From an uncultured Mordavella sp. (GTDB lineage Bacteria; Bacillota; Clostridia; Lachnospirales; Lachnospiraceae): a DNA stretch of 11,432 nt. The stretch lies in the NCBI GenBank assembly GCA_902406105.1, contig CABPCP010000084.1, positions 1-11,432 of the forward strand. The letters run 5' to 3'. A model generated the notes under the pieces. The model had not been told where the DNA came from, did not search any database, and saw only the letters and a program-made list of their open reading frames with translations. Below, one piece after another: positions 1 to 5,871 of this stretch; positions within the stretch are counted from its first letter, which is position 1, and every line of letters begins with the position of its first letter. The position numbers were made by a program, and so were the translations under genes.

Positions 1-276
1 TGTCCTTAACGGAACTCCCGGCTGAATACAGAACGCCGTATCGCCATCCACATACATACGGTAATGGTATTGTCCTGCGCCCCCTGCGGTATATCCATCG
101 AATACGTCACTGGAATTGTACCGTATGGCGTTTCCATTCCTGTCGTAAGTGTGAGTAAAGGAAATCGTGCCTATATCTCCCGCAGCAAACGCTGTGGTCG
201 CAGGCAGTACGGACAGCGTTGTGACCGCAGCCATCAGAACAGCCGCAGCCCTTTTGAATAATTTAGGGAATTTCAT
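1..276 (-). CDS. Secreted thioester-domain surface protein, N-terminal part (runs off window)
   Basis: Only the first 92 codons are present. The product starts MKFPKLFKR, followed by a hydrophobic Ala/Val/Leu stretch to about residue 30 and an A-F-A signal peptidase site (residues 29-31), so export is expected. The mature part has a TGT-encoded Cys83 in an AFCIQPG context, preceded by an HYRMYVDG segment. This resembles the first half of Cys-Gln thioester domains in Gram-positive surface proteins and pilin tips; the partner Gln motif would lie outside the window. Such proteins, often with Cna-B/SpaA repeats and a sortase signal, are common cargo next to parAB in Clostridia ICEs (from memory of these elements). 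The ATG at 276 is set by a CAGGAGGT site at 281-288. A terminator lies about 40 nt upstream of the start. The signal peptide is clear; the thioester assignment is moderately sure and rests on one motif. Confidence 0.72.
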   Translation of the reverse strand, partial: MKFPKLFKRAAAVLMAAVTTLSVLPATTAFAAGDIGTISFTHTYDRNGNAIRYNSSDVFDGYTAGGAGQYHYRMYVDGDTAFCIQPGVPLRT

Positions 277-316
277 AGTTACCTCCTGATTTTGATTGAA
301 TGTGCCTTACTAACCG

Positions 317-338
317 AAAAAAGCCGCCTTATGGCAGC
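317..338 (-). terminator. Intrinsic terminator after parB
   Basis: On the minus strand GCTGCC, loop ATAA, GGCGGC (six pairs, one G-T) is followed directly by six T. It sits about 120 nt after the parB stop and about 30 nt before the ribosome binding site of the surface-protein gene. A weaker possible structure followed by ATTTTTTT lies at about 409-436. Confidence 0.75.
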
Positions 339-456
339 TCGGAAATGTTCTTTCTTCGGGTAGTAACTGGCGGTAGTTAAGGGGGAGAGGTGTGGAGAGG
401 GGGAAGCGAAAAAAATGGCTATCCTCCAACGGACAGACCTCGCCCTCGGTGTGTGG
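339..456 (-). other. Non-coding stretch between parB and the terminator
   Basis: No convincing gene. On the minus strand it has a pyrimidine-rich run (about 378-410) and a T7 run that follows a weak imperfect stem (GGC...GCC with TGTCC/GGATA). A minus-strand reading frame is open across this stretch, but it begins inside parB in another frame and has Arg/Ser-rich shadow composition. I see no clear promoter for the downstream surface-protein gene here. Confidence 0.4.
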
Positions 457-1392
457 CTATCTTTCACGGTCTTTGCTTCGCTGTAAGTGGCGGTTGTAGA
501 ACTCCAACGCCTTGACCACAAAGTCGGTTTCCTGCCCTTTAGGGACAGTCTTAGGGATGAGTTTGGTAATCCGTTCATCACGGAAAGCAGGCTTTTCCCT
601 CTGGTTTGGCTTTTCCTCCTGCATAATCGACTGGATAACCTCATCTGTGAGTTTTCCATCCTGCATAAATTTCTTCATTTTGATCGCCTGCGCCAGTGAT
701 GGGGTTGCGTCGTTGTATTCCATTGCTTCAAGCAGGGTGTACTGCTGTTCCTCGGACAGATAGGAGATTTCCACCGCAGGGCGGAATGCGATCTGCCTTT
801 CGTCAACCATTTGCAGGATTTCAGGAACAAGCTCCGTCAGACGGATATACCTTTGAATTTGATTGCGGCTTTCCCCAACTTTTTCAGCAAGCTCAGCATC
901 GCTCCGCAACTTTGTCCCCACTGGGGACGAAGTTAAATCATTACGCTGACCTTGCCTATTCATCGCTTCAAGCCGCATTTTGTAGGCAAAGGCTTTCTCA
1001 CTTGGCAGGATTGTGGAGCGTTGCAGGTTACTCTCTACCATAATGATGATTGCTTCATCACGGGTCAGTTCCTTGACCTCGCATTTCAAGGTTTCCAGTC
1101 CCGCAAGCTCACACGCCTTTTTACGCCTGTGTCCGCTGATCAGCTCATACCGTCCGTCCTCCTTGAGTCGGACGGTCGCCGGGGTCATTACGCCATTGCG
1201 CTTGATACTCTCAACAAGCTGCTCCATATCTTCATCCATTAAAACTTTAAACGGATGGTCTGGAAACTCGTCAATTTCTGATATGGGGATTTCCCGTATC
1301 TTGCTCAGGGCAGCCTCCGCACGACTTTCGTCTGTTTCAAAGAGGTCATCGTAAGCGGTCAGCTCGATTTTGCTTTCTCTGCTTCTCGCCAA
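457..1392 (-). CDS. parB: ParB/Spo0J-family partition protein (ICE-type)
   Basis: A 311-aa protein with the ParB layout. The N-terminal ParB/Srx domain (about 35-130) carries ISGHRR (85-90), the conserved GxRR nucleotide (CTP)-binding motif, and VESNLQR (119-125), close to the ENLQR motif. A helix-turn-helix (about 165-188, AELAEKVGESRNQIQRY) is expected to bind a parS-like site. The C-terminus is basic. Family members load on centromere-like sites and work with ParA to segregate plasmids, chromosomes or excised ICEs. The start codon is TTG (1390-1392), supported by a strong AAAGGAGGT at 1401-1409; no ATG near this position fits better. The gene begins 47 nt inside the parA 3' end in another frame, so translation is probably coupled. 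A terminator lies downstream. The family is secure; the role in ICE maintenance is inferred from context. Confidence 0.93.
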   Translation of the reverse strand: MARSRESKIELTAYDDLFETDESRAEAALSKIREIPISEIDEFPDHPFKVLMDEDMEQLVESIKRNGVMTPATVRLKEDGRYELISGHRRKKACELAGLETLKCEVKELTRDEAIIIMVESNLQRSTILPSEKAFAYKMRLEAMNRQGQRNDLTSSPVGTKLRSDAELAEKVGESRNQIQRYIRLTELVPEILQMVDERQIAFRPAVEISYLSEEQQYTLLEAMEYNDATPSLAQAIKMKKFMQDGKLTDEVIQSIMQEEKPNQREKPAFRDERITKLIPKTVPKGQETDFVVKALEFYNRHLQRSKDRER

Positions 1393-2173
1393 TCTCTACC
1401 ACCTCCTTTGCGAATTGCTCATAGGCAGCGGCAACCTTGCCGCCTTTGTCATAGGCAAAAATACTCTTGCCCTCTGCGGTAGCTTCCACAGCACGGACAG
1501 AGTGGGGTATCTGGGTATCAAACACCCTGATTTTCTGTCCGTATGCACTCTTGACGGATGAAATAATGTCTTTGGAGATATTTGTCCGTGGCATGACCAT
1601 CGTCATCAGGATACCGTCTATCCGCAGTCTGGGGTTTATCTGCCGCCTGACCTTTGACACCGTGCGAAGCAACAGCTCCAGACCTTTTGCAGAAAGATAG
1701 TGGGGCTGCGTCGGGATAACCACGCTGTCTGCCGCCGCCAGAGAATTGATGGTTATCATTCCCAAGCTCGGCATACAGTCGATCAGCACAAAGTCGTAAT
1801 CCTTTTTTACCTCATTCACATAGGTTTTCAAAACACTCTCACGACTCAGGGCATTGATCAGCCTTACTTCCAGACCTGACAGCTCAATGTTGGACGGGAG
1901 AAGGTCAACGCCTTCCTTGTGACGGATAATCCCTTGCGAAGCATCGACCGGCTTATCGTCGATGATGTCCTGCATCACAGTGGAAAGGGTAAAGGGAAGG
2001 TCGTCAGGACGGTTATATCCCAACGCCATTGTAAGGTTTGCCTGTGCATCAGCATCGATGAGCAGCACCTTTTTCCCTTTCTGCGCCAGTCCCACGCCCA
2101 GATTGACCGCTGTGGTGGTCTTGCCGACACCGCCTTTCTGGTTTGTCAGAGCAATCACTTTGCAGTTTGACAT
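1346..2173 (-). CDS. parA: ParA/Soj-family partition ATPase
   Basis: A 275-aa ATPase of the MinD/ParA group. The deviant Walker A is KGGVGKTT at residues 13-20, the switch I-type DADAQANLT at 40-48, and the Walker B-like hydrophobic strand ending in Asp132 (DFVLIDCMPSLG). It lacks the long N-terminal HTH of P1-type ParA, so it is the short Soj-like form. ParA forms an ATP-dependent gradient on the nucleoid that positions ParB-DNA complexes. The start was taken at 2173 because an AAAGGAGGA site (2181-2189) lies seven bases upstream. The frame stays open to 2362, but that extension passes through a terminator and an inverted repeat and is not protein-like. The gene overlaps parB by 47 nt. It is separated from the upstream small genes by an intrinsic terminator, so its transcription needs readthrough or a local promoter that I could not identify. 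Confidence 0.95.
   Translation of the reverse strand: MSNCKVIALTNQKGGVGKTTTAVNLGVGLAQKGKKVLLIDADAQANLTMALGYNRPDDLPFTLSTVMQDIIDDKPVDASQGIIRHKEGVDLLPSNIELSGLEVRLINALSRESVLKTYVNEVKKDYDFVLIDCMPSLGMITINSLAAADSVVIPTQPHYLSAKGLELLLRTVSKVRRQINPRLRIDGILMTMVMPRTNISKDIISSVKSAYGQKIRVFDTQIPHSVRAVEATAEGKSIFAYDKGGKVAAAYEQFAKEVVEIGEKQRKQNRADRLR
1401..1410 (-). promoter_or_regulatory. Strong ribosome binding site deciding the TTG start of parB
   Basis: The minus strand reads CAAAGGAGGT, then 8 nt, then TTG at 1392. It lies inside the coding end of parA, so a ribosome finishing parA passes over it. Its strength and spacing are the main reason for accepting a TTG start. Confidence 0.7.
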
Positions 2174-2199
2174 AGATGCGTCCTCCTTTCGCATAAATT

Positions 2200-2222
2200 T
2201 AGCCACTTTGTCAGGGTGGCTA
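2200..2222 (-). repeat. Inverted repeat in the parA leader
   Basis: TAGCCAC, 9-nt loop, GTGGCTA is a perfect 7-bp inverted repeat ending about 10 nt upstream of the parA ribosome binding site. No T-run follows, so it is not an ordinary terminator. It could be an operator, a leader hairpin or a parS-like site. Its distal arm lies in an 11-bp motif (TTTACATAGCC on the minus strand, 2218-2228) that is repeated at 2285-2295. Confidence 0.5.
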
Positions 2223-2255
2223 TGTAAAGTCCCTCTGAAAATCTCCCCGGAACGC

Positions 2256-2288
2256 AAAAAAGCCGACTGGCTTTGATACCAATCGGCT
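2256..2288 (-). terminator. Intrinsic terminator between the 113-aa gene and parA
   Basis: On the minus strand AGCCGATTGG, an 8-nt loop, and CCAGTCGGCT (10 pairs, one G-T) are followed by six T. It begins 23 nt after the stop of the 113-aa gene and lies upstream of parA, which is transcribed in the same direction, so it is inside what would otherwise look like one operon. Confidence 0.8.
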
Positions 2289-2310
2289 ATGTAAATAAAA
2301 TCTTCAATAT

Positions 2311-2652
2311 TTAGTTGTTGACTTTTGCCGCAAACAGCTTCCGTATATCGTCTGTGTCCCACTTATCAGGGAACAGCACCACCATGATCCGAAAAGCGTC
2401 ATACAGACCTGCGATATATGCGTGGGTAGCATACTCAATATCTTGCTTGTCCCGGCACTCAAGCAGGCGGTTACAGATTTTCCGCTGTTCTTCCGTCAAA
2501 TCCAACTGGAGATAGTGCATTTCCGCAATCCCCTCATTTTCAGAGTCCTCCTGATAGGTTGCGTCCGCTTCCAACAGCGGAGCAATAGTCTTTTCCCGCA
2601 GTGTTTCCGCAGCTACCTTAAACAGTTCCTTAAATTCTATGCCATCCATCAT
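2311..2652 (-). CDS. Small ICE-associated protein of unknown function (113 aa)
   Basis: The protein is acidic and looks mainly helical. It begins MMDGIEFKELFKV and contains an LTEEQRKICNRLLECRDKQD segment and a LYDAFRIMVVLF helix. The layout (charged helix, linker, a helix with Gly/Phe-Arg and hydrophobic end) recalls small uncharacterised Firmicutes proteins such as those grouped as DUF6809, but I recognise this only loosely. There is no signal peptide or membrane segment. Two ATGs are possible (2652 and 2649). The first overlaps the TGA of the upstream gene as ATGA; a GGGAGGG site lies just upstream and fits the second slightly better. Either way translation is coupled to the 63-aa gene. 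Its place between that gene and parA suggests a role in control or maintenance of the element, which is inference only. Confidence 0.75.
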   Translation of the reverse strand: MMDGIEFKELFKVAAETLREKTIAPLLEADATYQEDSENEGIAEMHYLQLDLTEEQRKICNRLLECRDKQDIEYATHAYIAGLYDAFRIMVVLFPDKWDTDDIRKLFAAKVNN

Positions 2653-2840
2653 ACCCTCCCGCAATCGTGTTGTACTTTAAGTTTTTTCAGCGGTGCGCCC
2701 GTAACCTTAAAAATCAGTTCGTCAACGCAGTCCGCATATCTGCCTTGCGCAAGAAGCTGATTTTTCAGTTCCACAAGGCTATGTAGCAGGATTGTTCTTT
2801 CGTGGCTATCCAGATAAATGTGGAATTTCTGTTCTCTCAT
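2649..2840 (-). CDS. Small conserved ICE protein next to parA (63 aa)
   Basis: A 63-aa protein starting MREQKFHIYLDSHER, with a central LVELKNQLLAQGRYADCVDELIFKV helix pair and a basic end (LKKLKVQHDC). I recall similar small proteins of about 60 aa near parA in Clostridia conjugative elements, but no function is known to me. The short strand followed by helices is compatible with a small DNA-binding or antitoxin-like fold; this is a guess from shape. The start at 2840 was chosen because GGAGG (2849-2853) lies 8 nt upstream. The frame is open to 2957, but the extension runs through a consensus promoter and the preceding terminator. It is the first gene of the transcript and overlaps the next gene by an ATGA. 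Confidence 0.78.
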   Translation of the reverse strand: MREQKFHIYLDSHERTILLHSLVELKNQLLAQGRYADCVDELIFKVTGAPLKKLKVQHDCGRV

Positions 2841-2867
2841 ACGAGCCACCTCCGTTTCTTCACTTTC

Positions 2868-2896
2868 ATTATATGCAGGAACGGAGAGCGGCTCAA
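2868..2896 (-). promoter_or_regulatory. Sigma-A promoter for the small-gene/par cluster
   Basis: On the minus strand TTGAGC (2891-2896), a 17-bp spacer and a perfect TATAAT (2868-2873). The predicted start point is near 2861, giving a short leader to the GGAGG of the 63-aa gene. A terminator at 2912-2951 isolates it from upstream transcription. Confidence 0.8.
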
Positions 2897-2911
2897 ATGT
2901 GCAATCTTGGC

Positions 2912-2951
2912 AAAAAAATAAGCGTATCACTATCTCTAATGATACGCTTAT
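2912..2951 (-). terminator. Strong intrinsic terminator upstream of the par cluster
   Basis: Perfect 12-bp inverted repeat, ATAAGCGTATCA at 2918-2929 and its complement at 2940-2951, with a 10-nt loop. On the minus strand it is followed by seven T. It begins 13 nt after the stop of the orphan coding remnant and would also end ppdK transcripts. Confidence 0.88.
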
Positions 2952-2964
2952 CTTCATTTAGTTT

Positions 2965-3100
2965 CTATTCAAGGTCTATCAACGCTGTAATGGTTGTTTC
3001 CCTCCATTGATTTTTACGAACATACTGCCCGTTAGCCTTTCGATAGGCTGCCGCTTGCTCAAAAGATAGCGGTAAATCAAAGGAAAGATTAAGCCTCCCT
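2965..3100 (-). pseudogene. Orphan C-terminal coding remnant at the ppdK/ICE junction
   Basis: After the ppdK stop a different minus-strand frame remains open to a TAG at 2965. It encodes a protein-like stretch of about 45 residues (for example LSFDLPLSFEQAAAYRKANG, then YVRKNQWRETTI and a final LIDLE). It has a balanced, amphipathic composition unlike the usual shadow frames. No start codon with a ribosome binding site exists for it; upstream it merges into ppdK in another frame. The terminator right behind its stop suggests that it was once the true end of a gene. The likely reading is the tail of an element gene cut off at the integration site, or a decayed chromosomal gene. I do not recognise the family. 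The right-hand limit is approximate. Confidence 0.38.
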
Positions 3101-5719
3101 ACTTTTGATAGCTGCCTGTGCTGCCGCAAGTCTTGCGATCGGTACACGGAATGGTGAGCAAGATACATAATCCAGTCCAAGTCCATCGCAGAACTCAACA
3201 GAAGATGGGTCTCCGCCGTGCTCGCCGCAGATTCCAAGATGCATGTTCGGATTGGAAGATTTCCCAAGTTCGATAGCCATCTTCATCAGCTTGCCAACGC
3301 CTGTCTGGTCCAGTTTCGCAAATGGATCGTTCTCGTAGATCTTTGCATCATAATACGCGTTCAGGAATTTTCCTGCATCGTCACGGGAGAATCCGAATGT
3401 CATCTGTGTCAGGTCGTTTGTACCAAAGCAGAAGAAGTCAGCCTCTTTTGCGATCTCATCAGCGGTAAGAGCCGCTCTTGGGATCTCGATCATGGTACCT
3501 ACTTCGTATTTCAGGTCGATTCCTGCTGCCGCGATCTCAGCGTCAGCGGTCTCAACTACGAATCTCTTCACGTATTTCAGCTCTTTTACTTCGCCAACCA
3601 GCGGAATCATGATCTCTGGTTTGATGCTCCAGTCTGGGTGCGCCTTCTGAACCTTGATCGCTGCGCGGATAACAGCTCTTGTCTGCATCTTAGCGATCTC
3701 TGGATAAGTTACTGCCAGACGGCATCCACGGTGTCCCATCATTGGGTTGAACTCGTGCAGGCTGTCGATCACAGCTTTGATCTGCTCAACAGTCTTGCCC
3801 TGAGCCTCAGCCAGTTTCTTGATATCTTCTTCTTCCGTTGGAACGAACTCGTGAAGCGGAGGATCAAGGAAGCGGATGGTAACCGGATTTCCTTCCAGCG
3901 CCTCGTACAGTTCCTCAAAGTCTCCCTGCTGATATGGAAGGACTTTCTCCAGAGCTTTCTCTCTTTCTTCCTCTGTCTCAGAGCAGATCATCTCACGGAA
4001 CGCATCGATTCTGCCCTCGCCGAAGAACATATGCTCGGTACGGCAAAGACCGATTCCTTCCGCGCCCAGCTCAACGGCTTTCTTAGCATCAGCCGGTGTA
4101 TCTGCGTTGGTGCGGACTTTCAGTCTTCTGTACTTGTCAGCCCATCCCATGATCCGTCCGAACTCACCTGCGATAGTAGCGTCTACCGTTGGGATGATTC
4201 CATCGTAGATATTTCCTGTAGATCCATCCAAAGAGATTGGATCTCCTTCGTGGAATTCTTTTCCGCCAAGTGTGAATTTCTTATTTGCTTCGTCCATTAC
4301 GATATCGCCGCAGCCGGATACACAGCATGTTCCCATTCCACGTGCAACAACGGCTGCGTGAGAGGTCATACCGCCGCGAACGGTCAGGATACCCTGAGCA
4401 GATTTCATACCTGTGATATCTTCCGGGGAGGTCTCCAGACGCACCAGAACAACCTTCTCGCCTCTTTCTGCCCACTCTACCGCGTCATCTGCTGTAAATA
4501 CGATCTTACCGCAAGCAGCTCCAGGAGATGCTCCAAGAGCTTTTCCCATTGGAGTGGCTTTCTTCAGAGCGTCAGCGTCAAACTGCGGATGAAGCAGAGA
4601 ATCCAGGTTTCTTGGATCAATCATAGCAACTGCTTCTTCCTCTGTTCTCATGCCTTCGTCTACCAGGTCGCAGGCAATCTTCAGGGCAGCTTTCGCCGTT
4701 CTCTTACCATTTCTTGTCTGCAGCATGTACAGCTTGCCGTGCTCAACGGTGAACTCCATATCCTGCATATCTCTGTAGTGCGTCTCCAAAGTCTTGCACA
4801 CATCTTTGAACTGTGTAAACGCTTCCGGGAACTTCTCTTCCATCTCGGAAATATGCATAGGAGTACGAACTCCGGCAACAACGTCCTCGCCCTGAGCATT
4901 TGTCAGGAACTCTCCAAACAGTCCGTTTTCTCCTGTAGCTGGGTCACGAGTGAACGCAACGCCTGTACCGCAGTCGTCTCCCATGTTGCCAAATGCCATC
5001 ATCTGTACGTTGACAGCGGTTCCCCAAGAATATGGGATATCGTTGTCACGACGGTATACATTTGCTCTTGGGTTGTCCCAGGAACGGAATACCGCTTTTA
5101 CAGCGCCCATCAACTGTTCTTTCGCGTCAGATGGGAAATCATCCCCAATCTTCTCTTTGTACTCAGCCTTGAACTGGCCTGCCAGAGTCTTCAGATCTTC
5201 TGCGGTCAGTTCAACGTCCTGTGTTACGCCTTTTTCTTCTTTCATCTTGTCGATGAGCTCTTCAAAATATTTCTTTCCGACTTCCATAACAACGTCGGAG
5301 TACATCTGGATAAATCTTCTATAGCAGTCCCAAGCCCAGCGCGGATTGCCGGAAGCCTCTGCCAGCGTCTCAACAACTTCTTCATTCAGGCCAAGGTTCA
5401 AAATCGTGTCCATCATACCAGGCATAGAAGCTCTCGCGCCAGAACGAACAGAAACGAGAAGCGGGTTCTCTTTGTCTCCAAATTTCTTTCCGGTGATCTC
5501 TTCCAGTTTGGTCATGGCTTCCATGATCTGCCCCATGATCTCGTCGTTGATCTGTCTGCCATCTTCATAATACTGCGTACAAGCCTCTGTCGTTACCGTG
5601 AATCCCTGTGGAACCGGGAGTCCAAGGCCTGTCATCTCTGCGAGGTTTGCGCCTTTTCCACCAAGAAGGTTTCTCATGGTCGCGTTACCTTCTGTGAACA
5701 TATAGACCCATTTTGCCAT
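3089..5719 (-). CDS. ppdK: Pyruvate, phosphate dikinase
   Basis: An 876-aa cytosolic enzyme that interconverts pyruvate, ATP and Pi with PEP, AMP and PPi. The Clostridium symbiosum enzyme has 874 aa. Domains in order: ATP-grasp nucleotide-binding region (about 1-340, with VRSGARASMPGMMDT near 91-105), the swivelling phosphohistidine domain with GGMTSHAAV and catalytic His454, and the C-terminal TIM-barrel PEP/pyruvate domain with GLCRTEHMFF, GTNDLTQ and catalytic Cys831 in GICGEHGG. All key motifs are intact. The ATG at 5719 has AGGAGGT 8 nt upstream. In anaerobic Firmicutes it serves PPi-linked glycolysis or gluconeogenesis. The end, AAAQAAIKSREA, is slightly longer and different from the AAAQAALNNK that I remember for C. 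symbiosum; the final codons may have been rewritten by insertion of the neighbouring element. The gene has its own promoter. Confidence 0.98.
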   Translation of the reverse strand: MAKWVYMFTEGNATMRNLLGGKGANLAEMTGLGLPVPQGFTVTTEACTQYYEDGRQINDEIMGQIMEAMTKLEEITGKKFGDKENPLLVSVRSGARASMPGMMDTILNLGLNEEVVETLAEASGNPRWAWDCYRRFIQMYSDVVMEVGKKYFEELIDKMKEEKGVTQDVELTAEDLKTLAGQFKAEYKEKIGDDFPSDAKEQLMGAVKAVFRSWDNPRANVYRRDNDIPYSWGTAVNVQMMAFGNMGDDCGTGVAFTRDPATGENGLFGEFLTNAQGEDVVAGVRTPMHISEMEEKFPEAFTQFKDVCKTLETHYRDMQDMEFTVEHGKLYMLQTRNGKRTAKAALKIACDLVDEGMRTEEEAVAMIDPRNLDSLLHPQFDADALKKATPMGKALGASPGAACGKIVFTADDAVEWAERGEKVVLVRLETSPEDITGMKSAQGILTVRGGMTSHAAVVARGMGTCCVSGCGDIVMDEANKKFTLGGKEFHEGDPISLDGSTGNIYDGIIPTVDATIAGEFGRIMGWADKYRRLKVRTNADTPADAKKAVELGAEGIGLCRTEHMFFGEGRIDAFREMICSETEEEREKALEKVLPYQQGDFEELYEALEGNPVTIRFLDPPLHEFVPTEEEDIKKLAEAQGKTVEQIKAVIDSLHEFNPMMGHRGCRLAVTYPEIAKMQTRAVIRAAIKVQKAHPDWSIKPEIMIPLVGEVKELKYVKRFVVETADAEIAAAGIDLKYEVGTMIEIPRAALTADEIAKEADFFCFGTNDLTQMTFGFSRDDAGKFLNAYYDAKIYENDPFAKLDQTGVGKLMKMAIELGKSSNPNMHLGICGEHGGDPSSVEFCDGLGLDYVSCSPFRVPIARLAAAQAAIKSREA

Positions 5720-5775
5720 CTGTTATGACCTCCTAAATTCTTTTTTCTAAACTTTTCTAACTAAATAGCACATCT

Positions 5776-5804
5776 ATTTTACTGGTTTTGCCAGTTTTCG
5801 TCAA
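5776..5804 (-). promoter_or_regulatory. Promoter of ppdK with palindrome in the spacer
   Basis: On the minus strand TTGACG (5799-5804), 17-bp spacer, TAAAAT (5776-5781): a strong sigma-A promoter. The spacer holds a perfect inverted repeat, ACTGG-CAAAA-CCAGT (5781-5795), that touches the -10 box and could be an operator. The leader is about 50 nt. Confidence 0.85.
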
Positions 5805-5871
5805 GAGTTTCTCCTAATATATTATAACTATTCAGCTATGCGCCTGTCGGTGAAAAACAATCGTCCTTTTC

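Noticed and set aside
279..659. Minus-strand frame of 126 codons across the parB end and the following spacer
   Set aside because: It starts inside parB in another frame, is Arg/Ser-rich, and runs through the terminator at 317-338.
2174..2362. N-terminal extension of ParA
   Set aside because: The extension crosses a terminator and an inverted repeat; the ATG at 2173 has an ideal ribosome binding site and gives the usual ParA start just before the Walker A motif.
2841..2957. N-terminal extension of the 63-aa protein
   Set aside because: It would be translated from sequence upstream of the consensus promoter and inside the preceding terminator.
3218..5728. Long plus-strand open frame of 836 codons opposite ppdK
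   Set aside because: It is the antisense shadow of a highly conserved gene, has Cys/Ser/His-rich composition, no domain I recognise and no ribosome binding site at its start.
5810..5835. Second TATAAT on the minus strand upstream of the ppdK promoter
   Set aside because: No -35-like hexamer at 16-18 bp, and a near-consensus promoter lies closer to the gene.
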